Below, piece by piece: positions 10,497 through 17,037 of a DNA stretch of 64,000 nucleotides (positions are counted from its first letter, which is position 1; the number at the start of each line of letters is the position of its first letter). Below the pieces are notes generated by a model, which saw only the letters and a program-made list of their open reading frames with translations, ran no database searches and was not told the origin of the DNA. Origin of the DNA: Streptomyces sp. V1I1 (GTDB taxonomy: Bacteria > Actinomycetota > Actinomycetes > Streptomycetales > Streptomycetaceae). Position numbers and translations under genes: made by a program. The stretch spans positions 7,601,001 through 7,665,000 of the forward strand of contig NZ_JAUSZH010000001.1 of the NCBI RefSeq assembly GCF_030817355.1. The letters are read 5' to 3'.

Positions 10497-10658
10497 ATGG
10501 AACCCGGCGGCAGCGCCGGCGTGCGCCTGGTGATGGAAGACAGGACGAAGAAGGGCCGGATACGCACGTACATCCCGGCCCGTGCGGAACTGCGTGGCGG
10601 CGACGAAGGGAACAACGCCCCGGAACTGGAGAGCAATGTCGTCCGTGGCGAGGACTGA
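10497..10658 (+). CDS. Small hypothetical protein, 53 residues
   Basis: ATG 10497 is preceded by the strong ribosome-binding site GAGGAGG at 10482-10488. The frame encodes a 53-residue hydrophilic protein (MEPGGSAGVRLVMEDRTKKG...) rich in Arg, Lys and Glu. It ends in TGA at 10656-10658, four bases before the preferred start of the WhiB-like gene, so the two are probably translationally coupled. I recognise no family. Support comes from the ribosome-binding site, the promoter position and the tight spacing. Confidence 0.55.
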   Translation: MEPGGSAGVRLVMEDRTKKGRIRTYIPARAELRGGDEGNNAPELESNVVRGED

Positions 10659-10662
10659 GCCC

Positions 10663-10959
10663 ATGGCCTGGGCCCCCACGGACCAAGCCCCGGACAACCC
10701 CGGCCGCGAACCCATGGAATGGCTATGGGAAGCCGCCTGCGTGGACGAAGACCCGGATCTGTTCTTCCCTGTCAGCACCACCGGCTCGGGAGCCGATCAG
10801 GTCGAGCGGGCCAAGAAGGTGTGCCGCCGCTGCCCGGTCGCGGACCGGTGCCTCGACTGGGCGCTGAGGACCGGACAAGGGACCGGCGTGTGGGGCGGCA
10901 TGGAGCCGTCGGAACGCCGCAGCGTGCGAGGTCGGCGTTCCCGGGCGAACGTCACATAA
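10663..10959 (+). CDS. WhiB-family iron-sulfur transcriptional regulator
   Basis: The 98-residue protein has the four cysteines of the Wbl [4Fe-4S] cluster: Cys26 in 'AACVDEDPDLFFP' and Cys54, Cys57, Cys63 in 'VCRRCPVADRC'. The Wbl signature GVWGG follows near residues 75-79, then a basic Arg-rich tail for DNA or sigma-factor contact. Wbl proteins usually act by binding region 4 of the principal sigma factor. I chose ATG 10663, with GAGGA nine bases upstream; ATG 10636, which would overlap the small upstream ORF, is possible. The SigB-like promoter upstream suggests stress induction. Which Wbl subclass it is cannot be decided from sequence alone. Confidence 0.92.
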   Translation: MAWAPTDQAPDNPGREPMEWLWEAACVDEDPDLFFPVSTTGSGADQVERAKKVCRRCPVADRCLDWALRTGQGTGVWGGMEPSERRSVRGRRSRANVT

Positions 10960-11035
10960 AGTGCCCGATTGCGAACATTGAGTGACGGGCGCAATGTGGA
11001 TGAGTCAGTCAAACTCCACGGTGAAAGGAACCGTC

Positions 11036-11209
11036 ATGAGCAAGAGCAAGGCCAAGGCCAAGCAGATGAAGGGCAAGCTCAAGGAGACCGCGGGCGACGC
11101 CATGGACGACAAGCGCATGCAGGCTGAAGGCCGCGGTGAGCAGGCGATGGGCAAGGCCCAGGAGGCCGCGGAGAAGGCCGGCGATCGGATCAAGAAGTCC
11201 GGACGGTAG
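11036..11209 (+). CDS. CsbD-family stress protein
   Basis: A 57-residue, highly charged, helical protein with the CsbD pattern 'KAKQMKGKLKETAGDAM' followed by 'AEGRGEQAMGKAQEAAEKAGD'. CsbD proteins are small general-stress proteins of unknown mechanism, under SigB in Bacillus. ATG 11036 has AAAGGAA upstream. An in-frame ATG at 10982 adds a leader without family similarity and was rejected. The gene lies downstream of the WhiB-like gene; no clear SigB promoter was found directly in front of it. Confidence 0.88.
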   Translation: MSKSKAKAKQMKGKLKETAGDAMDDKRMQAEGRGEQAMGKAQEAAEKAGDRIKKSGR

Positions 11210-11332
11210 TCCGGCAGGCCGGAAGAGCATGCACGGGCCCTGTTCCTGTGCCGCCGTGCCGACGCTGCCGCGTCCGTACGGCTGCCAGGGCGGGGCCCGT
11301 GGGCCGTTCCGGAGGCGGCGCCGGTTGCGTGG

Positions 11333-11827
11333 TCAACGGCCGCGGCGCGCCGTGCCCCGTCGCTGGTCGGCCGGCGCCGTGATGGACCGGGACTGCGCAT
11401 GCTCGTAGACCATCGTCGACTGCACGTCCGCGACCTCGCGGCGTTCGGTGAGTCGGTCGATGACGAAGGCGTACAGCCCGTTGACGTCCGGGACCGCGAC
11501 ATGGATGAGGAAGTCGTACGGTCCCGATGTGACGAACAGGCCGATGGTCTCCGGGAGTTGAGCCGCCCACTCGCGGAAGCCCTCGATGACCGGGCGCGAC
11601 GGCGGCCTGATCCGCACCGAGATCAGCGCCTGCACCGGGCGGCCGACCGCCTCCAGGTCCAGGGCGGCGTGAAAGCCGCTGATGACGCCGCGCTCGCGCA
11701 GCGCCTTGACGCGCTCCAGCGAGGTGGAGGGAGAGACCTCGGTCTTGGCCGCCAGATCGCGGTTGGTCTGCCGTGCATCGTTCTGCAGCTCCCGCAGTAG
11801 AGCCCAGTCGAGCGCATCAAGTTTCAT
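11333..11827 (-). CDS. Lrp/AsnC-family transcriptional regulator
   Basis: The 164-residue protein begins with the AsnC-type winged helix-turn-helix ('LDWALLRELQNDARQTNRDLAAKTEVSPSTSLERVKALRERG', residues about 4-47). The ligand-binding RAM domain follows, with its beta strand 'ALISVRI' and the 'VTSGPYDFLIHVAVPD' segment. Members are octameric feast/famine regulators that often control a divergent neighbour. Here the divergent gene is the DUF2000 protein, 73 bases away, and the Lrp effector is likely an amino acid. The C-terminal 15 residues are a basic tail. Confidence 0.92.
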   Translation of the reverse strand: MKLDALDWALLRELQNDARQTNRDLAAKTEVSPSTSLERVKALRERGVISGFHAALDLEAVGRPVQALISVRIRPPSRPVIEGFREWAAQLPETIGLFVTSGPYDFLIHVAVPDVNGLYAFVIDRLTERREVADVQSTMVYEHAQSRSITAPADQRRGTARRGR

Positions 11828-11900
11828 GAAATCGATCCTCAGCCTGATGAAGTTCGTCGGAGCTCCACATCGTACGCACTATTGCCTAGCGTCCTGAGGC

Positions 11901-12383
11901 ATGACCGCACAGAATGACGCGGCTGTGCCGCAGCTGTCCCAGGAAGAAGTACGCACCGATCTGTCCACCCGCGAGGCCAGGCTGAAGTGGGTCATCGTCG
12001 TCGACGAGCAACTGCCCGCCGGGCGTGCGGTGAACGCGGCTGCCTGCATGGCCGCGGCCGTCGGCAAGGCCCTCCCGGACCTGCTCGGCGGCCACGGCCA
12101 CGACGCGTCGGGCCATGTTCACCCGGGGCTGCCCTGGGCGGGCTGCTCGGTGCTGGCCGCCGACGCCGCCACCGTCCACGCCCTTCGGGAGAAGGCCGCG
12201 GCAAAGGCCGGGATCTTCATCGTCGACATGCCCGAACCCGCCCAGAGCTCCCGGGTCTACGACGAGTACCTCGACCGCCTCGCCGGCACGAAACACGAGG
12301 ACCTGACGTACCACGCGGTGAGCCTCGTCGGCCCGCGCAACCAGGTGAGCAAACTCGTCGGGAAGCTCTCTCTGCTGCTCTGA
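11901..12383 (+). CDS. DUF2000 family protein
   Basis: The 160-residue protein fits DUF2000: after a variable 28-residue leader comes 'LKWVIVVDEQLPAGRAVNAAACMAAAVG', then 'HPGLPWAGCSVLAAD' and a C-terminal 'DLTYHAVSLVGPRNQVSKLVGKLSLL'. The fold resembles peptidyl-tRNA hydrolase 2, but a biochemical role is not known to me. It is transcribed away from the Lrp/AsnC gene across a 73-base shared promoter region, so it is a likely regulatory target. It converges on the oxidoreductase gene with a 20-base gap. Confidence 0.85.
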   Translation: MTAQNDAAVPQLSQEEVRTDLSTREARLKWVIVVDEQLPAGRAVNAAACMAAAVGKALPDLLGGHGHDASGHVHPGLPWAGCSVLAADAATVHALREKAAAKAGIFIVDMPEPAQSSRVYDEYLDRLAGTKHEDLTYHAVSLVGPRNQVSKLVGKLSLLL

Positions 12384-12403
12384 GTCCGCCTCGCCTCGTT
12401 CGC

Positions 12404-13375
12404 TCAGCCGGTCACCCGCAGCACGAGCTTCCCGCGGGTGCGGCCTTCCTGGCCCCGGCGATGGGCATCCGCGGCCTCCGCCAGTGGCAGTACGGCCTCC
12501 ACCTCGACGCTCACCGCGCCCGTGTCGACCAGCCCGGCGATCCGGGCGAGCGACGCACCGTCCGGCTCCACCAGGAAGGCGCTCGCTCGCAGCCCCTGGG
12601 AGCGGGCCGTCTCCAGGAGCTCGGGGGAGACGCCGGACGGCACGGCGATGATCGTGCCGCCGGGGCGCAGCGTCTTGAGCGACCGGGTGCTCGTGGTGTC
12701 CTGCCCGTCACCGACCAGATCGATGACGACGTCGACGTCGCGCACCGCGTCCTCGAAACGGACGGCCGTGTAGTCGACCAGCTCGTCGGCGCCGAGCGAG
12801 CGTAGCCAGTCGTGCTTCGCCGCGCGCGCCGTGCCGATGACATGCGCGCCGAGGTGCTTGGCGAACTGCACGGCGAAGTGCCCCACACCGCCCGCCGCCG
12901 CGTGGATCAGCACCCGCTGTCCGGCCTCGACGTGCGCGGCGTCGACGAGCGACTGCCAGGCGGTGAGCGCGGCAAGCGGCATCGCGGCGGCCCGGTCGTG
13001 GTCGAGCCCGGTGGGCTTGCGGGCGAACTGGCGCGAAGGCGCGGTCACAAACTCCGCGTACGCACCGGCCTGACGCGGGAACCACGGCATGCCGTACACC
13101 TCGTCGCCGACCTCGAGCGTGTGGACGCCGAAGCCGACCTCCTCCACAACGCCGGAGACGTCCCAGCCCAGGATGAACGGCGGCTCTCCCAGAGCACCGG
13201 CCATGCCGCCGCCCTCACGGGTCTTCCAGTCCACCGGGTTCACACCGGCGGAATGCACCCGCACCAGTACCTCAGTGGGCAACGGCTCGGGCCGCGGCAC
13301 CTGTGCGAGCCGCAGCACTTCGGGGCCGCCAAGGGCGTCCTGGGTGATCGCGCGCATGGTCGGACGGCTGCTCAT
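12404..13375 (-). CDS. Zinc-independent NADP-dependent alcohol dehydrogenase/quinone oxidoreductase
   Basis: A 323-residue medium-chain dehydrogenase/reductase. The N-terminal GroES-like half ends in 'GWDVSGVVEEVGFGVHTLEVGDEVYG'; the Rossmann half carries the nucleotide motif 'AAAGGVGHFAVQFAKHLGA' and 'VDVVIDLVGDG'. No structural or catalytic zinc cysteines are visible, which fits the quinone oxidoreductase-like branch using NADPH. ATG 13375 (MSSRPTMRAITQDALGG) has GGAG upstream; a more distal ATG at 13408 lacks support. The substrate is unknown. Confidence 0.88.
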   Translation of the reverse strand: MSSRPTMRAITQDALGGPEVLRLAQVPRPEPLPTEVLVRVHSAGVNPVDWKTREGGGMAGALGEPPFILGWDVSGVVEEVGFGVHTLEVGDEVYGMPWFPRQAGAYAEFVTAPSRQFARKPTGLDHDRAAAMPLAALTAWQSLVDAAHVEAGQRVLIHAAAGGVGHFAVQFAKHLGAHVIGTARAAKHDWLRSLGADELVDYTAVRFEDAVRDVDVVIDLVGDGQDTTSTRSLKTLRPGGTIIAVPSGVSPELLETARSQGLRASAFLVEPDGASLARIAGLVDTGAVSVEVEAVLPLAEAADAHRRGQEGRTRGKLVLRVTG

Positions 13376-13431
13376 GTCAGGTCTCCTGCGGTGAATGCAT
13401 GGCGCCACGCAGTGAGTGAACTGCCCGAGGC

Positions 13432-14370
13432 CTAGCGGGCCTCGTACGCGACCCCCGCGACGACCAGGTCCTCCCAGGCCATGCCGACGCTCTTGAACAG
13501 CCGGGGCCGCGAGACGTCGGCCTCCGCCGTGCCGCGGGCCAAGTCCGCGAGACCCACGAGGGACTCGCGATCCAGAGCACCCGACTGGACCGCGAGGATG
13601 ATGTCACCGGCCTCGCGCAGCGCCGCGGCGCGCGCCTCGACCACCACCGTCGAGCGGCGCACCGTCTCGTCGTCGACCTCGCGCGCCTGCGGCTCGTGGG
13701 AGCCGACGGCGACGACCGTCGCATGCGCGGGCAGCGTCGATCCGTCGAAGAGGGGAGTACGGGCCGTGGTACAGCAGGCCACCAGATCGGCCTGCGCCAC
13801 CGCGTCCGCCGTACCCGTCTCGACCACCGGTGCCGAATCCTGCCCCGAATCCCCGTACTGCTGAAGGAAGGCGGCGAGACGGTCGAGGTCGCGGCCGACG
13901 ACCGTGATGTGCCGGATCGGGCGAACGGCCCGCAGCGCCTCGACATGGCTGTGCGCCTGAGGGCCGGTGCCGAAGACGACCAGGCGCTCGGCCCCCGGCA
14001 CGGCGAGCAGGTCCGCCGCGGCCGCCGAGACCGCGGCGGTACGGATGGCGGTCAGCGCGACACCGTCCAGCACGGCCAGCGGGCTGAGCGTCTTGGCGTC
14101 CAGCAGCAGGTAGGTGCCCTGAATGCGGGGGAGTCCGAGCGCAGGGTTGCCCGGCGCCACCGTGGCGATCTTGACGCCCGCGTAGCGGCGGGAGTGCGAG
14201 GGCATCAGCAGTAACTGCCCGTGGCTGACCGGGACCACGGAGCGGGCCGGGTCGGTCTCGGGGTCGAGTCCCTCGCACAGTGCGTCCTGGAGCGCGGCGA
14301 TCGCGGCAGCCATGGGGAGAGCCTCGCGTACCTCGTCGGCCCCGATGACCGTTGTCGCACCCTTGCTCAT
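13432..14370 (-). CDS. Ornithine cyclodeaminase/mu-crystallin family protein
   Basis: A 312-residue NAD(P)-dependent protein with the family's dinucleotide motif 'LVVFGTGPQAHSHVEAL' in the middle, the N-terminal substrate loop 'LLLMPSHSRRYAGVKIATVAPGNPALGLP' and the C-terminal 'FKSVGMAWEDLVVA' signature. Members include ornithine cyclodeaminase, alanine dehydrogenase and ketimine reductase types, and I cannot choose among them. ATG 14370 has GGAGGG just upstream; the longer frame to 14472 runs through the terminator hairpin and is rejected. It is 57 bases upstream of the quinone-oxidoreductase-like gene on the same strand and may share its transcript. Confidence 0.9.
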   Translation of the reverse strand: MSKGATTVIGADEVREALPMAAAIAALQDALCEGLDPETDPARSVVPVSHGQLLLMPSHSRRYAGVKIATVAPGNPALGLPRIQGTYLLLDAKTLSPLAVLDGVALTAIRTAAVSAAAADLLAVPGAERLVVFGTGPQAHSHVEALRAVRPIRHITVVGRDLDRLAAFLQQYGDSGQDSAPVVETGTADAVAQADLVACCTTARTPLFDGSTLPAHATVVAVGSHEPQAREVDDETVRRSTVVVEARAAALREAGDIILAVQSGALDRESLVGLADLARGTAEADVSRPRLFKSVGMAWEDLVVAGVAYEAR

Positions 14371-14413
14371 CTGCCCTCCAGCGCCCTGTGAGTGAAACGC
14401 TACAGGGCACGCA

Positions 14414-14457
14414 CCGGCCGGGCGGCCCCTCGTCCACGGACAGGGCCGCCCGGCCGG
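14414..14457 (-). terminator. Perfect 15-bp hairpin terminating the CIS operon
   Basis: CCGGCCGGGCGGCCC at 14414-14428 pairs perfectly with GGGCCGCCCGGCCGG at 14443-14457 across a 14-base loop. It begins 17 bases after the stop of the last CIS gene at 14474 and lies before the next gene's start at 14370, so it insulates the two units. Confidence 0.85.
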
Positions 14458-14473
14458 CGACACACCGAGCACG

Positions 14474-15358
14474 TCAGACGTTGGGCACCCTGAGTCTGTC
14501 CCAGCTCGACTTTCCCGGAATGCCGTCGGCGTCGCTGCCCGTGAAGCCCAGTTTGCGCTGCCATGCGGCGTACGACTTGCGGTCGGCCTCCGACCAGTCC
14601 GGGCTCGGCCCCACTTCGTACCGGCCGCAGCCCTCGGCCACGAGCCGCTTTCCCATCGCCGTGATGATCGGGCTGCGCCGGCCCGGCGCGAAGAACGCGG
14701 CGCCGGGGAACGGCTCGTACTTCGCCGGGGGCTTGGGCGCGGGCGGCGTGGCCGGGCCGTCCGGCCTGCCTCCGAGCCGGGCCTTGATCCGGGCGCGCAT
14801 CGAGTCCATCGTGAACCCGCGCGGGTCGACCTTCCCCGGCTGCCACTCCTTGTGGCCGATCACCGAGCGATACGACCAGCCGTGCGCCCGGCAGATCGCC
14901 GCCGAGGCCTTCTCGATCGCCTCCAGCTGAGCCGCCGGCCACGGGTCCTTGCCATTGCCGAGGTTGACGCACTCGAAGCCGTAGAAATACCGGTTGCCGT
15001 CGGTGTTGGCCTCGTTGTCGGCGGGCAGCGCCGTCTCGTTGATCACTGCGCGCAGGACGTCGTCGTCGCCGAGTCCGGCGTGGTTGGCCCGGCCGTTGCC
15101 GACCATGTGGACCGTGCCGTCCTTGGCGATCACCCCGTGGCACAGCGGGCCCGGCAGGCTGGAGTGGCCGTTGTAGCAGATGTCCACGGAGTTCTGGGTG
15201 CCGGAGGTCACGGTGTGATGGATCATCACCCCGTGCATGGGCCCCCAGGGGCCCTTGTGATTGCGGTTGTGCGTGCGCCAGCTCCGGTGCTCGACGACCT
15301 GCAGCCCTTCGTCACGCAGGACCTTGAGCAGTCTGGAGGCGGACAAAGGCGTTGCCAT
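14474..15358 (-). CDS. CIS-linked N-acetylmuramoyl-L-alanine amidase with peptidoglycan-binding tail
   Basis: The 294-residue protein has an amidase_2/PGRP domain at residues about 30-190 with zinc-ligand pattern 'MIHHTVTSG' (His47, His48), 'CHGVIAKDGTVHMVGNGRANHAG' and 'VIGHKEWQPGKVDP'. A Pro/Ala linker and a peptidoglycan-binding-like repeat ('AWQRKLGFTGSDADGIPGK') follow. It would cut the amide bond between MurNAc and the stem peptide. There is no signal peptide or transmembrane segment, unlike secreted amidases such as the one at 55525, so it may leave the cell by lysis or with the CIS. ATG 15358 has AAGGGAG upstream. It is the last gene of the operon, like an endolysin in a phage tail module. 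Confidence 0.9.
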   Translation of the reverse strand: MATPLSASRLLKVLRDEGLQVVEHRSWRTHNRNHKGPWGPMHGVMIHHTVTSGTQNSVDICYNGHSSLPGPLCHGVIAKDGTVHMVGNGRANHAGLGDDDVLRAVINETALPADNEANTDGNRYFYGFECVNLGNGKDPWPAAQLEAIEKASAAICRAHGWSYRSVIGHKEWQPGKVDPRGFTMDSMRARIKARLGGRPDGPATPPAPKPPAKYEPFPGAAFFAPGRRSPIITAMGKRLVAEGCGRYEVGPSPDWSEADRKSYAAWQRKLGFTGSDADGIPGKSSWDRLRVPNV

Positions 15359-15401
15359 CGTGGTGCTCCCTTCCCAGGTGGTACGTCTCCCAGGTGGTAC
15401 G

Positions 15402-16976
15402 TCAGTTCTCGGGCTGTCGTTCGACGTCCTGCCCCGTCGGCTGCGAGCCGGAATCGTCCGGCGCCGCGCTCTCGGCGGCCGCGGCCTCCGCCTCGAATGT
15501 GGCCTCCGCCTCCAGCGCCTGTGCGTCGGCGGCCGGGATGGCGGTCGCCAGTGGCCCGAACGCCAGCCGCAGATCCGCCACCGAGCCCTCGCCCAGCACC
15601 CAGGCCAGCGGCGCGTAGTGCACCTGATTCCCGGCCGGGGCCTGCAACAGCGGCCGGCGCGCCGCGTCCGTCGGCCACTCGACATTGCCCGTCGCCGTAC
15701 GCGCCACAACCGTCCAGAAGTCGCCAGGACGGTACGTCCTGCCCGGCTCGAAGTAAACGAACACGCCGTCCTCCAGCGGCAGCCAGCCACCCTCCTCGAT
15801 CCGCAGCGCCCCGCCCCGCAGCTTCGCGGCACCCTGCTTCGTACGGCTCGAACCGCTCCGCGACCCCGACCGGTGGTCCCAGCGCCGCAGGAACGGGTGC
15901 AGCTCGGGACGCCGCCCGACCGACGGGTCCGGCTCGCCCGACAGCCGCACCCGGCGGCCCGGCAGATCGACCTCCTCGACCCGCAGCAGCGGCAGCGGCT
16001 CGCCGCGGCTGATGTAGGCGGTGTCCACGAACTCGACCCAGTCACCGACGTTCAGATCGAGCTTGTCGTCGCTGCCCAGCGACGCCAACTCCACCCAGGT
16101 GCCGTCGAGTTCGTCGACCGGGAAGGTCACCGACCCGTTCTCCCGCGACCACTTGAAGGTCGCGTCCTTGGCCGCGCCGCCCTCGTGGATCTCCACCCGG
16201 TACAGCTGGTTCTCCTGGCCCCGGTAGCGGGCATCCGGCTTCACCAGGCACGGGTCCTCGTCCGCATGCTCGGGTCGCTCGCTGCGCGCCGCCATCCGCG
16301 CGCTCGGCGCCTGCGCCGCCGCCCACTTCGCGAACGCCGCGCGGACCTGGTCCTTCGTAGCGCCGTCCTCCAGCTCCAGCTGCGAGCCGGGCAGCGGCAG
16401 CACCTGCCAGACGACCTTCAGCCGGGCCGCGGTGTCGGGCATCGCGGAGCCCAGCGCCACCTCGCGCAGCAGCGGGTCCTCGGCCGCGGTGACCGAGCGC
16501 TCCCACACCTTCAGATAGGCCAGATACGGGAATTGGGAAGGCAGCCGGTCGCCGGGGCGCTCCGGGTCCCGGTGGCCGTCCGGCTGGTCCCAGTACGTCC
16601 AGGTGGCCGGCGGCTGCGCATCGGCGGGCGCGTCCTTCTCGCCCTCCTCGGCCATATGCCCGTCGTCCACCACCGGGACGCCCGCCTGCGGGCGTGTGGC
16701 GTCCAGCAGGATGCCGTCCACGTAGTAGCGGCCGCCGCCGATGGAGAGATCGTCCAACTCCCGGCTGCCGCCCAGGAAGTGCAGTTCGAAGCCGGTCGCG
16801 CCGCGCGGCCCGCCGTGCTGCCCGATCAGATCGGCGGCGGTGGTACGGGCCTGCACCAGCTGGATAGCGGTCTGCTCATTGGCGTCGGCGTCGAGCTGGA
16901 CACGGCCCTGCTGTGCGATCACCGCCGAGTAGTGCCGGTCCGGCCGGAAGGTGATGCGGGAGATGTCAGCGTGCAT
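15402..16976 (-). CDS. DUF6519 domain-containing CIS protein
   Basis: The 524-residue protein opens with 'MHADISRITFRPDRHYSAVI' and 'QGRVQLDADANEQTAI', the signature of the DUF6519 family found beside phage-tail-like clusters. The rest is strand-rich with many Trp and Tyr residues ('TFKWSRENGSVTFPV', 'GDWVEFVDTAYI'), which suggests a beta-sandwich structural part of the baseplate rim or fibre. The last 60 residues are Ala/Glu-rich and probably disordered. It starts 61 bases after the gpI-like gene. The function is unknown; a baseplate-attached decoration or fibre role is inference. Confidence 0.8.
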   Translation of the reverse strand: MHADISRITFRPDRHYSAVIAQQGRVQLDADANEQTAIQLVQARTTAADLIGQHGGPRGATGFELHFLGGSRELDDLSIGGGRYYVDGILLDATRPQAGVPVVDDGHMAEEGEKDAPADAQPPATWTYWDQPDGHRDPERPGDRLPSQFPYLAYLKVWERSVTAAEDPLLREVALGSAMPDTAARLKVVWQVLPLPGSQLELEDGATKDQVRAAFAKWAAAQAPSARMAARSERPEHADEDPCLVKPDARYRGQENQLYRVEIHEGGAAKDATFKWSRENGSVTFPVDELDGTWVELASLGSDDKLDLNVGDWVEFVDTAYISRGEPLPLLRVEEVDLPGRRVRLSGEPDPSVGRRPELHPFLRRWDHRSGSRSGSSRTKQGAAKLRGGALRIEEGGWLPLEDGVFVYFEPGRTYRPGDFWTVVARTATGNVEWPTDAARRPLLQAPAGNQVHYAPLAWVLGEGSVADLRLAFGPLATAIPAADAQALEAEATFEAEAAAAESAAPDDSGSQPTGQDVERQPEN

Positions 16977-17037
16977 GGGAAGGGGTCCCCCTCGGAAGTT
17001 CGGCAGTCGGTGAAAAAGTCGTGTCGGGTGACCGGGA

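Noticed and set aside
11209-11222. TCCGGCAGGCCGGA as terminator after the CsbD gene
   Set aside because: The two-base loop and six-base stem make it unconvincing; it overlaps the stop codon and could be chance in high-GC DNA.
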